A stretch of DNA of 64,000 bases from Paenibacillus sp. JNUCC32 (GCF_014863545.1 NZ_CP062260.1:372001-436000); one strand, 5' to 3'. Shown: positions 50,491 to 60,552, numbered from the stretch's first letter. Notes: generated by a model not told the origin, from the letters alone. Made by a program: numbers and translations.

Positions 50491-50758
50491 CCCTTGTCAT
50501 GCATCAGCCTGAAAAGACATGAAGCGTTGAACATGAAGCGAAGCTGATGGAGCAGAAACGGGATTTTGCCAATTAGAAGAGACAAAGGCTTTCAAAGACA
50601 TGAAGATGCCTTGACACAAGGAGACACTAGCTTCGAAGGATTAAAAAAGACAGATAAAAGCCTTAAAACCGGACGCCCCCTGAATAACGACGGCATATGG
50701 ATCCTCTAGAGCGCAGCGGCGGGGTGCTCGCAATTATTCATATCATGGGAGGTTAAGC

Positions 50759-52492
50759 ATGAACGGAACGATGAAGCGTTTTTTCACTTTGTTATTCATA
50801 TCCATCCTGATTATTTCGACGGTAACCGCTTGCAGCGGCAAGGCAAATGACAAGCCTGACAACACCGTAACCCAAGAGGAAGAAGTAGAGAAGAATGAGG
50901 TGACGTTCGAGGATATCAGCGGCGATATACGCGGAAATAAAGCACCGACGCAGGAGCAAATCGATGAGGTCAACGGCACGCTGAATGATACATACCTCGG
51001 AGATGTATTTGACGAAGTCATTCCAAGCGATTATTCCGCATATCCGGTCAAGGGCGATGTGGTGCTGGATGTTTGGATGCCTGCCAACTCCAACATCCCG
51101 GATATGAATAATCACTTGGTTCAGAAGCAGGTGGAGAAGCTCACCGGCATCAAAGTAAACTTCATTACGCCGCCGGTCGGACAGGAAGCCGATGCATTTA
51201 CCTTGATGATCTCCTCCGGCGAGCTGCCGGACATCATTATTGACCCGGGCCGTTATCCGGGAGGCTTCGAAGCAGGGGTCAACGATGGCGCTTACCTCGA
51301 TCTCACCGACCTGATGGAAAAGCACGCTCCGAATTATACGGCATGGCGGAACTCGGACGAAACGAGAAGAAAAACGACCGTGACCGACGACGGCAGGCTG
51401 CTGGGCTTCTACGGCATCGCGCCGTATTCCGAATGGACCTGGTTCGGCATGCTGATCAAGCAGGAGGCGCTGGATAAGACGGGACTTCCAGTCCCGAACA
51501 CGATAGACGAATGGTATGAGTTCCTGAAAAAAAGCAAAGAAGTCGGATATAAGGCGCCGCTGAATTACGGCTCGACGTACGGCCAAATTTTTACCGGCAT
51601 TATTAATGGCGCATATGGCGTCTGGGATTGGACCTTCGTGGACGAGAACGGCAAGGCTGCTTGGGGGCCTGCACAGCCGAAAGCCAAGGAATATCTCGCA
51701 ACGATGCAAAAGTGGAACAAGGAAGGCCTGCTGAATCGGGACTGGGCTACCGCCGATTTCAATCAACGGATGGCCAGCGCGATTTCCGACGATACGGCCG
51801 TGATGATGGATTCCCCGGATACAATGTGGAGTTATTGGAAAGTGCAGAACGACATTGATTTCGTGGGGGCGCTGAATCCGGTTCTGAATGAAGGAGACAA
51901 ATCCGCGACCACCTACAAAAACTTCAAAAGAACCGGAACCAGTGCAGCCATTACTACCCAGAGCAAAAATGTCGAAGCCGCTATGGCATGGCTGGATTTC
52001 AACTATTCCAAGAAAGGCTGGGAGCTGATCAACTTCGGGGAGTACGGCACCGTGCACTTGGTGGATGAGCAAGGAATGCCTTATTATCCGGAAAACAGTT
52101 ATATGTACAATGATCCGGACGGTCAGCCGGTAGACGTCACGCTTTGGAAATACCGCTGGCATAGTTGGCCGAATATCCGCGACGAGCACAATGCCAATCC
52201 GTTGATCACGGCGAAAGGCAGCTATTCCGGAGATATTCGCCAGGACTGGACGGAGAACATGGACACCAGCATGGCGATGCCGCCGATCACGTTTACGAAG
52301 GAAGAGGCCTCGCGCGAAGCCGAGCTTGGGAACCAGTTGTCCACGCTGCGCGGAGAATATTTCGCGAAGATCATCATGGGCGAATTGCCGGTCGATGCTT
52401 ACGATAAATTTTTGAAGGAAGCGCAAAGCATGGGGCTGGACGAATTTTTGAGTCTCCATCAGGCAGCCTTGGATCGGTATAACCAACGATAG
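50759..52492 (+). CDS. Extracellular sugar-binding lipoprotein (LplA-like)
   Basis: 577 residues. Signal peptide with lipobox STVTACSGK, then an acidic linker and a binding-protein fold: VDVLDVWMPANSN-like start of the first lobe (VVLDVWMPANSN), LMISSGELPDIIIDPGRYPGG, KAPLNYGSTYGQIFTGIING and AMAWLDFNYSKKGWELINFG. It delivers oligosaccharide to the two permeases downstream. GGGAGG precedes the ATG. Expression should be under catabolite control through the cre site far upstream. It differs strongly from the two other binding proteins in the window, so the sugar is likely different. Confidence 0.92.
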   Translation: MNGTMKRFFTLLFISILIISTVTACSGKANDKPDNTVTQEEEVEKNEVTFEDISGDIRGNKAPTQEQIDEVNGTLNDTYLGDVFDEVIPSDYSAYPVKGDVVLDVWMPANSNIPDMNNHLVQKQVEKLTGIKVNFITPPVGQEADAFTLMISSGELPDIIIDPGRYPGGFEAGVNDGAYLDLTDLMEKHAPNYTAWRNSDETRRKTTVTDDGRLLGFYGIAPYSEWTWFGMLIKQEALDKTGLPVPNTIDEWYEFLKKSKEVGYKAPLNYGSTYGQIFTGIINGAYGVWDWTFVDENGKAAWGPAQPKAKEYLATMQKWNKEGLLNRDWATADFNQRMASAISDDTAVMMDSPDTMWSYWKVQNDIDFVGALNPVLNEGDKSATTYKNFKRTGTSAAITTQSKNVEAAMAWLDFNYSKKGWELINFGEYGTVHLVDEQGMPYYPENSYMYNDPDGQPVDVTLWKYRWHSWPNIRDEHNANPLITAKGSYSGDIRQDWTENMDTSMAMPPITFTKEEASREAELGNQLSTLRGEYFAKIIMGELPVDAYDKFLKEAQSMGLDEFLSLHQAALDRYNQR

Positions 52493-52521
52493 TTTTCATA
52501 ATAAGAACAGGTGGTTGATTC

Positions 52522-53493
52522 ATGGAGATTTTACGAAAAAACAGGGGAATAGACCATGTCCGGACACCCTCGGAGCCTAAGAACACCAAGCGCTTGATTC
52601 AAAAGGACCTGAAAAAGAACTGGTTCGTTTATCTGATGGCCCTTCCCGTCGTGGCGTGGTTCTTGATCTTCTGCTACGGGCCGATGTGGGGCGTCATGAT
52701 CGCATTCAAGGATTTCAAGCCTTTGCTGGGCTTCGCGGACAGCGATTGGGTGGGCTTCAAGCATTTCATCGATTTTTTCTCAGGACCCTATTTTTGGAGG
52801 GTCGTCAAGAATACGCTCCTGCTGAATGTATGGGGAATCGTCTTTGGATTTACGGCACCGATCATCCTGGCCTTGCTGCTGAATGAAGTCCGTTCTTCCA
52901 AGTTCAAGCGGACCGTGCAAACCATCACGTACATGCCGCATTTTATTTCCCTGGTGGTCGTGTGCGGGATCATTCACATCTTTACGTCCAATGAGGGAGT
53001 CGTTACGCAGCTGCTTTCCTTCATAACGGGAAAAGACTATTCGTCCCTTCTCGGATACTCCAATTTGTTCCGGCCGATTTATACCTTTTCCGGAATCTGG
53101 CAGAGCATCGGCTGGGACAGCATCATTTACCTGGCTGCGATGAGCTCCATCGATCCTTCGTTATATGAAGCGGCCGATATCGACGGGGTCGGCAGGGTGA
53201 AAAAAATGTGGTACATTACGCTGCCTCAGATCAGCCCGGTCATCATCATACTGTTTATCTTTGCGATCGGCGGATTGATGGCTTCCGGCTACGAGAAAAT
53301 CATCCTGCTCTACAATCCTTTGATCTACGATACGGCGGATGTCATCGCTTCCTATGTTTACCGAAGGGGCTTGAGGGAAGCGAGCCTGAGTTATTCCACT
53401 GCCGTCGGCTTAGTAAGCTCCATCGTCAATTTCGGGCTGTTATGGATGACGAATACCATCGTGAAGCGCAGATCTGAATCCAGCTTATGGTAA
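52522..53493 (+). CDS. Sugar ABC transporter permease, YteP/LplB type
   Basis: 323 residues, six predicted transmembrane segments, with the EAA loop YEAADIDGVGRVKKMWYITL. A long basic N-terminus (KNTKRLIQKDLKKNW) precedes TM1. It starts 29 bases after the binding-protein stop and 15 before the second permease. As for the minus-strand transporter at 29-32 kb, no ATPase is encoded nearby, so a shared MsmX-type subunit is expected. Confidence 0.93.
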   Translation: MEILRKNRGIDHVRTPSEPKNTKRLIQKDLKKNWFVYLMALPVVAWFLIFCYGPMWGVMIAFKDFKPLLGFADSDWVGFKHFIDFFSGPYFWRVVKNTLLLNVWGIVFGFTAPIILALLLNEVRSSKFKRTVQTITYMPHFISLVVVCGIIHIFTSNEGVVTQLLSFITGKDYSSLLGYSNLFRPIYTFSGIWQSIGWDSIIYLAAMSSIDPSLYEAADIDGVGRVKKMWYITLPQISPVIIILFIFAIGGLMASGYEKIILLYNPLIYDTADVIASYVYRRGLREASLSYSTAVGLVSSIVNFGLLWMTNTIVKRRSESSLW

Positions 53494-53508
53494 GAGAGAG
53501 GGAAGGTT

Positions 53509-54444
53509 ATGGAGGAAATCAAGCAACTCAAAGTGAAACGAAGCAGGAAGTATAAAAGCATCGGGGACCGCGTATTCGACTTTACGAACTATACGCTGTT
53601 AACCGCTTTAACGTTGGTGTGCTTTTATCCCATATTGCATATCTTGTTCGCTTCCGTCAGCGATCCCGGCGCTTTGGTGGCTCATCGAGGGGTATTGTTC
53701 AAACCGCTGGGATTCACGCTCGACGGTTACAAGCTGGTGTTTAAGGACAACAGCCTGCTCAGGGGATACCTGAATACGATCATTTACGTTGGACTGGGCA
53801 CCTTGGTCAATATGGTCATGACGATATTGGGCGCTTACGTGCTGTCCAGGCGGGACTTGTATTTCAAGAATTACATCATGGTCATGATTACGATCACGAT
53901 GTTCTTTGGCGGAGGGCTGATTCCCTGGTTCCTGTTAATGAAGGACATCGGCTTATACAACAATTTGTGGGCCATGATTCTGCCGACCGCTTTAAGCACA
54001 TGGAACATCATCATTCTAAGGACCGGATTCCAATCGATTCCGAGAGAGCTGGAAGAAGCGGCACTGATCGACGGCGCAAGCCAGGCCAACATCCTGATCA
54101 CGGTGATCCTGCCGCTGTCGAAGGCGACGCTGGCCGTAATCTTCCTGTACTATTTGGTCGGCAATTGGAACTCCTGGTTTAACGCGATGGTCCTGCTGAA
54201 GGATAGGGAATTGTTCCCGTTACAGCTGTTAATGAAGGAAATCCTGGTCGCCAACGATTCAACGGCCACCACGATCGGCAGCGCGGGCGGGGTCGTCATT
54301 AACAGCGCCCAGAGCTCGACCGCGTTCCGGGAGCTGGTTAAATATTGCGCGATCGTGGTTTCGACGGTGCCTATATTGTTGGTGTATCCGTTCCTGCAAA
54401 AGTATTTCGTGAAAGGCGTTTATGTCGGTTCGATCAAAGGCTAG
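53509..54444 (+). CDS. Sugar ABC transporter permease, YtcP/LplC type
   Basis: 311 residues with six transmembrane segments and the EAA loop ELEEAALIDGASQANILITV. The C-terminal FLQKYFVKGVYVGSIKG is typical. It completes the transporter with the preceding permease and binding protein. The GH2 gene follows 51 bases later, probably in the same transcript. Confidence 0.93.
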   Translation: MEEIKQLKVKRSRKYKSIGDRVFDFTNYTLLTALTLVCFYPILHILFASVSDPGALVAHRGVLFKPLGFTLDGYKLVFKDNSLLRGYLNTIIYVGLGTLVNMVMTILGAYVLSRRDLYFKNYIMVMITITMFFGGGLIPWFLLMKDIGLYNNLWAMILPTALSTWNIIILRTGFQSIPRELEEAALIDGASQANILITVILPLSKATLAVIFLYYLVGNWNSWFNAMVLLKDRELFPLQLLMKEILVANDSTATTIGSAGGVVINSAQSSTAFRELVKYCAIVVSTVPILLVYPFLQKYFVKGVYVGSIKG

Positions 54445-54495
54445 GCGTTCAAACAAGCAGATAGAGAGACTGAATCATTAGGAGTGAGCAGCATC

Positions 54496-56274
54496 TTGAC
54501 GACAGAAGTTAGCAAGGCACAAACGGTTCGCAGCGAATATCCGAGGCCCCAGTTTCAGCGCAAAGAGTGGTTAACCCTCAATGGAGAATGGGATTTCAGT
54601 TTTGACGATGAAGCCATCGGCGAGGATGCAGGGTGGTATCATGCGGAAGCGCAGGCTTCCTTTACGAGGAAGATCAACGTTCCCTTTACGTTTCAAAGCA
54701 AGCTGAGCGGCATCGACGACCCTTCCTTTCATGATATCGTGTGGTACCGCAGAACGTTCGAAATTCCGCAGGACTGGAACGGAAAGAGGATCGTGCTTCA
54801 TTTCGGCGCCGTGGATTATTTGGCCAAAGTATGGGTAAACGGGCACTTGGTAGCCATGCATGAAGGCGGGCATACGCCATTCCAGGCCGACATTACGGCT
54901 TCGCTCGTGAAAGGAAGCAACACGCTCGTGCTGCGGGCGGAAGATTTCAGCCGCGACGTCACCCTGCCGCGAGGCAAACAATACTGGCTTGAGCACTCGG
55001 CAAGCATCTTCTACACCCGTACGACCGGCATCTGGCAAAGCGTGTGGTTGGAGCCGGTATCCCCGGTACACTTGGGCAAAACGATGATGACGCCCGATAT
55101 CGACCGCAACGAAATTCGCATCCGGACCTTCCTTGAAGGCTACAAGGCGACGGAGGATCTCAAGCTGCAGATCACCGTATCCTATCAGGGCGAGTGTGTT
55201 GCCGAAGATCAATATGCCATTCGCAGCGCGGAGCAGCTGCGGACCATCGGCCTCAGCGATTTTACGGACCATGGCCTGGGACGCCTGTGGAGTCCGGAGC
55301 ATCCGAATTTATATACCATCGAATTCCGCCTTGTTCAGGATGGAGACGTCGTTGACCAGGTATCCAGCTATTTCGGGATGCGGAAGGTATCGATCGAGAA
55401 CGGCAAACTGTGCCTGAACAATCGCCCGTATTTCCAGCGGCTGGTGCTGGATCAAGGTTATTTTCCCGAGGGAATCCTGACGGCGCCGTCGGATGAGGCT
55501 TTGAAGCGCGACGTGGAGCTGGCGAAGGAAATGGGATTCAACGGCGTGAGAAAGCACCAGAAAACGGAGGACCCCAGATTCCTGTACTGGTGCGACAAGC
55601 TCGGCCTGCTGTTATGGAGCGAGGCGGCCAACGCGTACGAATATTCCGAGTCGTATGTTCGCCGTTTCACGGCGGAATGGCAGGAGATCATCGAGCGGGA
55701 TTATAACCATCCCTGCATCATCACCTGGGTCCCGCTGAATGAAAGCTGGGGTGTTCCCAATGTGCAGATGGATAAGCGCCAGCAGCAGCATGGGCTCGCC
55801 ATGTACCATCTAACGAAGTCGTTAGACGATAGCAGACCGGTTGTATATAACGACGGATGGGAGCATATGACCACGGACTTGGTCACCATTCACGATTATG
55901 AGAGCCGCCAGGAAGTGCTGGAAGAACGGTATGCAACAGCCGCGTCCGCGGTGGAAGCCATGCCGGCGAACCGAAGAATATTCGTCGGCGGCGCTTCCTA
56001 TGACGGCCAACCCATTCTCGTATCGGAGTTTGGCGGCATAGCCTTCAAGAAGAGCGAATGGGAGGGCTGGGGGTATTCCGGAGCCGAGAACGAGGAGGAT
56101 TATCTGATCCGGCTCAAAGCCGTGGTGGATCCGATGTTCTCTTCCCCGGTGATCCAGGGATACTGCTACACGCAGCTGACGGACGTCGAGCAGGAAATCA
56201 ACGGCCTGCTTACGTATGACCGTAAGCCGAAGGCGCCGCTCGAAACCATTCGCAAAATCATGACGGGACAATAG
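54496..56274 (+). CDS. Glycoside hydrolase family 2 enzyme (beta-galactosidase/glucuronidase-like)
   Basis: 592 residues, cytoplasmic. N-terminal jelly roll (about 20-190; RSEYPRPQFQRKEW, VWYRRTFEIPQDW, YTRTTGIWQSVWLEPV), Ig-like sandwich, then a TIM barrel with the acid/base Glu in WVPLNESWGVPN and the nucleophile Glu in ILVSEFGGIAF. It lacks the C-terminal domains of LacZ, so it belongs to the short GH2 group. Start: AGGAG lies 11 bases before the TTG at 54496 and directly touches the GTG at 54484, so the TTG is preferred. Paralogous to the GH2 gene at 57325. It acts on the imported oligosaccharide; sugar specificity is unknown. Confidence 0.9.
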   Translation: MTTEVSKAQTVRSEYPRPQFQRKEWLTLNGEWDFSFDDEAIGEDAGWYHAEAQASFTRKINVPFTFQSKLSGIDDPSFHDIVWYRRTFEIPQDWNGKRIVLHFGAVDYLAKVWVNGHLVAMHEGGHTPFQADITASLVKGSNTLVLRAEDFSRDVTLPRGKQYWLEHSASIFYTRTTGIWQSVWLEPVSPVHLGKTMMTPDIDRNEIRIRTFLEGYKATEDLKLQITVSYQGECVAEDQYAIRSAEQLRTIGLSDFTDHGLGRLWSPEHPNLYTIEFRLVQDGDVVDQVSSYFGMRKVSIENGKLCLNNRPYFQRLVLDQGYFPEGILTAPSDEALKRDVELAKEMGFNGVRKHQKTEDPRFLYWCDKLGLLLWSEAANAYEYSESYVRRFTAEWQEIIERDYNHPCIITWVPLNESWGVPNVQMDKRQQQHGLAMYHLTKSLDDSRPVVYNDGWEHMTTDLVTIHDYESRQEVLEERYATAASAVEAMPANRRIFVGGASYDGQPILVSEFGGIAFKKSEWEGWGYSGAENEEDYLIRLKAVVDPMFSSPVIQGYCYTQLTDVEQEINGLLTYDRKPKAPLETIRKIMTGQ

Positions 56275-56286
56275 GAGGCACATAAA

Positions 56287-57291
56287 ATGGGCGGGACGAA
56301 TGCCTATGAAGGCGTATACCATAACGAGAAAGCCGTGTTTCTGCGGGCAGGAGCTTATGAAGCGGTCATGCTCCCGGATATCGGCGGTAATTTGATAGCG
56401 TTTCGGGACATCGAAAAGGGCTACCGGTTTCTGCATGAGCCGACGCCGGAGGAAATGCCGGCATTCAAAGCAAGGCCGATGATTCACGGCATTCCGGTAT
56501 TGTTTCCCCCGAACCGGTATCAAGATGGCCGGTTCCGGTGGAACGGCAAAATTCTTCAGCTTCCGGTCAATGAAGAGGCGACGGGACATCACCTGCATGG
56601 ATTTCTGTACAACATTCCATGGGAGGTGGACGAATACGGGCATACCGGGCAGGAAGCTTATGTGACCGTGTCCGTCCGCGTAGACGAACAGCATCCGATA
56701 TTCGAACACTTTCCGTTCCGGTTCCGCATTCAGCTTCGCTACGGCTTAAGCGATCAGGGATTGTCTCAGCGGGTATTGATCACCAATATGGGCACGGAAG
56801 CCATGCCGTGTTTGCTGGCGTTTCATACATCCGTTAACGCGCCGTTTGCCGAGGGGGGCGACGCCCGGGATTACCGCTTAAAGCTGACCGTCGGGAAGCG
56901 ATGGGAGCTGGATGGGCGAATGCTCCCCACTGGCTCCCATCAGGAACTGTCCGCGAATGAACGGGCCATGCAAGGCGCAGGCGTTTATCCGTTCTTCGAA
57001 AGCATGGACAATCACTATACCGCCGAGCCCCAGAACGGAAGGAACCGGATGGAGCTTACCGATGAGGCCGGGAAGGTCACTCTGGTTTATGACGTGGGCA
57101 CTTCCTACAAGCAATGGATGATCTGGAACAACCAAGCGACCGAGGGATTCTTTTGCCCTGAGCCGCAGATCAACCTGGTCAATGCCCCCAATATGGATAT
57201 GCCTTCCGAAGAAATCGGGTGCTTCAGTCTCGAGCCGAACGAAATCTGGGAAGAGACCAGCCGGCTGTACGTCAAGGAAAGCCGGGGCTAA
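56287..57291 (+). CDS. Aldose 1-epimerase (mutarotase) family protein
   Basis: 334 residues of the galactose-mutarotase fold. AVMLPDIGGNLIAFRD opens the beta sandwich; the PMIHGIPVLFPPNRYQDG and GHHLHGF segments carry the catalytic His pair, and a Glu sits near the C-terminus (FFCPEPQ). It interconverts alpha and beta anomers of a free aldose. The gene begins 12 bases after the first GH2 and lies 33 bases before the second, so it likely handles the sugar that both enzymes release. Confidence 0.9.
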   Translation: MGGTNAYEGVYHNEKAVFLRAGAYEAVMLPDIGGNLIAFRDIEKGYRFLHEPTPEEMPAFKARPMIHGIPVLFPPNRYQDGRFRWNGKILQLPVNEEATGHHLHGFLYNIPWEVDEYGHTGQEAYVTVSVRVDEQHPIFEHFPFRFRIQLRYGLSDQGLSQRVLITNMGTEAMPCLLAFHTSVNAPFAEGGDARDYRLKLTVGKRWELDGRMLPTGSHQELSANERAMQGAGVYPFFESMDNHYTAEPQNGRNRMELTDEAGKVTLVYDVGTSYKQWMIWNNQATEGFFCPEPQINLVNAPNMDMPSEEIGCFSLEPNEIWEETSRLYVKESRG

Positions 57292-57324
57292 AGCCCAATT
57301 AAACATAATAAAAAGGAGTTCGAC

Positions 57325-59067
57325 ATGACTCAATTAACACTACCTCGTCCCGAATACCCTCGCCCGCAATGGGTAAGGCCGCAATGGATCAATCTGAACG
57401 GTTCATGGCAATTCGAAATCGACCATGGCCGGAGCGGGAAGGAGCGCGGACTCCATGAACCGGGACATGAGCTGTCCGGAACGATCACCGTTCCATTCTG
57501 TCCCGAAAGCAAGCTGTCCGGCGTTGAGTATAAGGATTTCATGGCAGCGGTCTGGTATAAGCGTGAGTTCGAGGTCCCCAAGGATTGGAATGGCAGAATT
57601 CTGCTTCACTTCGGGGCGGTGGATTATGAAACCGAAGTCTGGGTAAACGGAGTATCCGTAGGAACGCATCGCGGGGGATATACGCCTTTCAGTTTTGATA
57701 TCACATCGCATGTGAAGCCGGGCGAGAATATCGTTACCGTCTGCGCGGAAGACGATGTCCGTTCCGGACGCCAGCCGCGCGGAAAGCAAAGCGGACGCTT
57801 CTATTCGCATGGCTGCGATTACACCCGCACGACGGGGATTTGGCAAACGGTATGGCTGGAGCAAGTGCCGCAGGTTTATATGTCCGACATGAAGCTGGTG
57901 GGTGACCCGGATAATGGCTGTGCCCACCTCGAGATTAAAATCGACGGGAACGCAGCAGGCCATAAACTGACCGCATCCGCCTTGTATGAGGGGAATGCGG
58001 TAGGGAATGCAAGTGCTGTCGTATCCGGGCCGTCCGTCAAACTCACCATTCCACTGTCGGAGGTCCATTTGTGGGAAACGGGTCAGGCCAGGCTGTACGA
58101 TCTGGAATTATCACTGCAAGGAGATGGCCAGGCGAGCGATACTGTCCAATCATATTTCGGCCTCCGAACCGTCATGCTGGACGGCATGGCTTTCCGCATC
58201 AACGGCAAATCCGTATTTCAGCGCCTTGTGCTGGACCAAGGCTTCTATCCGGATGGAGTCTATACGGCTCCAAGCGATGAGGATCTCCGCAAAGACATCG
58301 AAATTTCCATGGGACTGGGCTTTAACGGCGCCAGGCTTCACGAGAAGATATTCGAACCGCGCTTTCTGTATTGGGCGGACCGGTTAGGGTATCTGGTATG
58401 GGGGGAACATGCGAATTGGGGGCTGGACATTACCACTTCCGAGGGATTGTCCCATTTCCTGCCGGAATGGCTCGACGGCATGGAACGCGATTTCAATCAT
58501 CCGGCCCTCATCGGCTGGTGCCCGTTCAACGAGACGTGGGACCGGGACGGCGCCAAGCAAAACAACGATGTGCTGCGCATTGTATACGAGGTCACGAAGA
58601 AAATGGACCCGACGCGCCCCGTGATTGATACGAGCGGCAACTTCCATGTGGTGACCGATATTTTCGATATCCACGATTATGACCAAAATCCCGAAACGTT
58701 CAAGCAGCGATATGAGCCGATGAAGAACGGTGGAGAGGTATACAACAGCTTCCCGAATCGGCAGCAGTATGGCGGCCAGCCTTATTTTATCAGCGAATAC
58801 GGAGGCATCTGGTGGAATCCGGATCAGAAAGACGAGAAGTCTTGGGGTTACGGCGACAGGCCGACATCCGAAGAAGCGTTTCTGGAGCGTTATGCGGGGT
58901 TAACGAACGTGCTGCTGGACCATCCCATGATGTTCGGGTTCTGTTATACCCAGCTGTACGACGTGGAGCAGGAAGTGAACGGGTTGTACACCTATGACAG
59001 ACGATCGAAATTCGATCCTGAAGTGATCCGCCGCATTAACGCCCGCAAAGCCGCGATAGAGGATTAA
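57325..59067 (+). CDS. Second short GH2 enzyme
   Basis: 580 residues with the same plan as the upstream GH2 (RPEYPRPQWVRPQWI, YKREFEVPKDWNGRI, YTRTTGIWQTVWLEQV). The acid/base Glu is in GWCPFNETWDRDG and the nucleophile Glu in FISEYGGIWW. Differences around these residues (NES to NET, SEFGG to SEYGG) suggest the two enzymes act on different linkages or anomers. AAAAGGAG precedes the ATG. No signal peptide, so it is cytoplasmic. Confidence 0.9.
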   Translation: MTQLTLPRPEYPRPQWVRPQWINLNGSWQFEIDHGRSGKERGLHEPGHELSGTITVPFCPESKLSGVEYKDFMAAVWYKREFEVPKDWNGRILLHFGAVDYETEVWVNGVSVGTHRGGYTPFSFDITSHVKPGENIVTVCAEDDVRSGRQPRGKQSGRFYSHGCDYTRTTGIWQTVWLEQVPQVYMSDMKLVGDPDNGCAHLEIKIDGNAAGHKLTASALYEGNAVGNASAVVSGPSVKLTIPLSEVHLWETGQARLYDLELSLQGDGQASDTVQSYFGLRTVMLDGMAFRINGKSVFQRLVLDQGFYPDGVYTAPSDEDLRKDIEISMGLGFNGARLHEKIFEPRFLYWADRLGYLVWGEHANWGLDITTSEGLSHFLPEWLDGMERDFNHPALIGWCPFNETWDRDGAKQNNDVLRIVYEVTKKMDPTRPVIDTSGNFHVVTDIFDIHDYDQNPETFKQRYEPMKNGGEVYNSFPNRQQYGGQPYFISEYGGIWWNPDQKDEKSWGYGDRPTSEEAFLERYAGLTNVLLDHPMMFGFCYTQLYDVEQEVNGLYTYDRRSKFDPEVIRRINARKAAIED

Positions 59068-59154
59068 GCGCCCATTATGACCGGTATCTTGAAGTAGGCT
59101 TGTACCATGTTTGGTGTATGATTGCACATTATCCGAAAGGAACGTGACGAAAGG

Positions 59155-60552
59155 ATGAAGGTGAATTACCGGAATAAATTATTGCTCACGATATGCGCAT
59201 TTCTTATTCTTCCGATGGGTCAGGCGACGCATGCGGCCACGCTTCAGAACAACTTTTACAACGTGGTCATGCAGGATGGAGCGGATCCTTGGGTGTATAA
59301 ACACACGGACGGCTTTTACTACTTCACGAAAACGACCGGAGGCAACGTGACGATATGGAAGTCCGCCCAGCTTACCACGGTGGACGCGGCTCCGACGAGG
59401 GTCGTGGAAACGGGCTGCTGCGGGATCTGGGCTCCCGAATTGCATTACATCAATGGCGCCTGGTACATCTACTATGCCAAGGATGACGGGGATAACGTCA
59501 ACCACCGTATGTATGTCATGGAGAACACGTCGGCGGACCCGACGCAGGGAACCTGGCAGTACAAAGGCCAGATAACGGACCCGACAAACAAATGGGCGAT
59601 TGACGGCACGGTGCTGCAGGTTAACGGACAGCTGTATTTTATCTGGTCTGGCTGGGAAGGGGACACCAATGTGCGGCAGAATCTGTACATCGCCCATATG
59701 AGCAACCCTTGGACGATTGATTCAAGCCGCGTCGAAATTGCGAGGCCTACGCACAGCTGGGAAACGAATCATTCCCCGCATGTAAACGAAGGACCCCAGG
59801 TGATTGTACGCGGCGGCGTCATCAGCCTGGTGTACTCGGCAAGCGGAAGCTGGACCAATGATTATTGCCTCGGCCTGATCACGGCAAGCACAACCAGCGA
59901 TTTGCTGAATCCGGCTTCCTGGACCAAGCGCAGCCAGCCGATATTCAAGTCCGGCAACGGGCTGTACGGCCCGGGTCACCATTCGTTTACCAAGTCACCC
60001 GACGGAACGGAGGACTGGATGCTATACCATGTCGCTAAATATAACAACGCGGGATGGAACCGTGAGGTCCGAGCGCAGAAATTCACATGGCACGCCGACC
60101 ATACTCCGAACCTCGGCGTGCCGGCGAATCCGAATGCTCCGATAGCGCTGCCTTCCGGCGAAGCGGCGCACACCCGATATGAAGGCGAGGAGGGAACGTT
60201 CGGCGGCGTCGCCTATGCATCCCAAAGCCCTAACGGCTCGGGAGGCATGAAAGCAGGGCATATCGATACGCCGGAGAGTTACGTGGAATTTTCGGTGCAT
60301 GCCCCGTCCGCAGGCGACTACATTTTGCTGGCCCGCACGGCAAACGGAACGGCCGGAGGGAATTGGTCCCATCTTATGCTCAGCGTGAATGCCGGAACGG
60401 CCGACAAATTCCATATTACGAATAAAGGGTGGGAGAACTGGGGCTTGTCCACGGCGCGGGTTCAGTTAAAGGCCGGCGTGAACACGATACGTTTTTCAAA
60501 AGGCGAAGGATACGGAGAAATCGACTTCTTCGACATCAAGCCGGCGAATTAG
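59155..60552 (+). CDS. Secreted GH43 enzyme with C-terminal carbohydrate-binding module
   Basis: 465 residues from the ATG at 59155. A signal peptide (LLLTICAFLILPMG, cleavage near THAA) exports it. GH43 propeller with the triad Asp in GADPWVYKHTDG, Asp in WAIDGTVLQ and Glu in HVNEGPQV; a GIWAPELHYI motif is present. A C-terminal CBM6/CBM35-like domain (about 345-465; ARYEGEEG-like YEGEEGTFGG, ESYVEFSV, AGVNTIRFSKGEG) should hold it to plant polysaccharide. AAAGGA lies 13 bases upstream and AAAGG directly before the ATG; an earlier in-frame ATG at 59122 is also possible. It is distantly related to the two cytoplasmic GH43 proteins. Confidence 0.9.
   Translation: MKVNYRNKLLLTICAFLILPMGQATHAATLQNNFYNVVMQDGADPWVYKHTDGFYYFTKTTGGNVTIWKSAQLTTVDAAPTRVVETGCCGIWAPELHYINGAWYIYYAKDDGDNVNHRMYVMENTSADPTQGTWQYKGQITDPTNKWAIDGTVLQVNGQLYFIWSGWEGDTNVRQNLYIAHMSNPWTIDSSRVEIARPTHSWETNHSPHVNEGPQVIVRGGVISLVYSASGSWTNDYCLGLITASTTSDLLNPASWTKRSQPIFKSGNGLYGPGHHSFTKSPDGTEDWMLYHVAKYNNAGWNREVRAQKFTWHADHTPNLGVPANPNAPIALPSGEAAHTRYEGEEGTFGGVAYASQSPNGSGGMKAGHIDTPESYVEFSVHAPSAGDYILLARTANGTAGGNWSHLMLSVNAGTADKFHITNKGWENWGLSTARVQLKAGVNTIRFSKGEGYGEIDFFDIKPAN

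Noticed and set aside
50792..52486. 564-codon open frame antisense to the binding-protein gene
   Set aside because: No family resemblance, composition typical of a reverse-frame shadow, and the opposite strand encodes a complete lipoprotein with a ribosome site.
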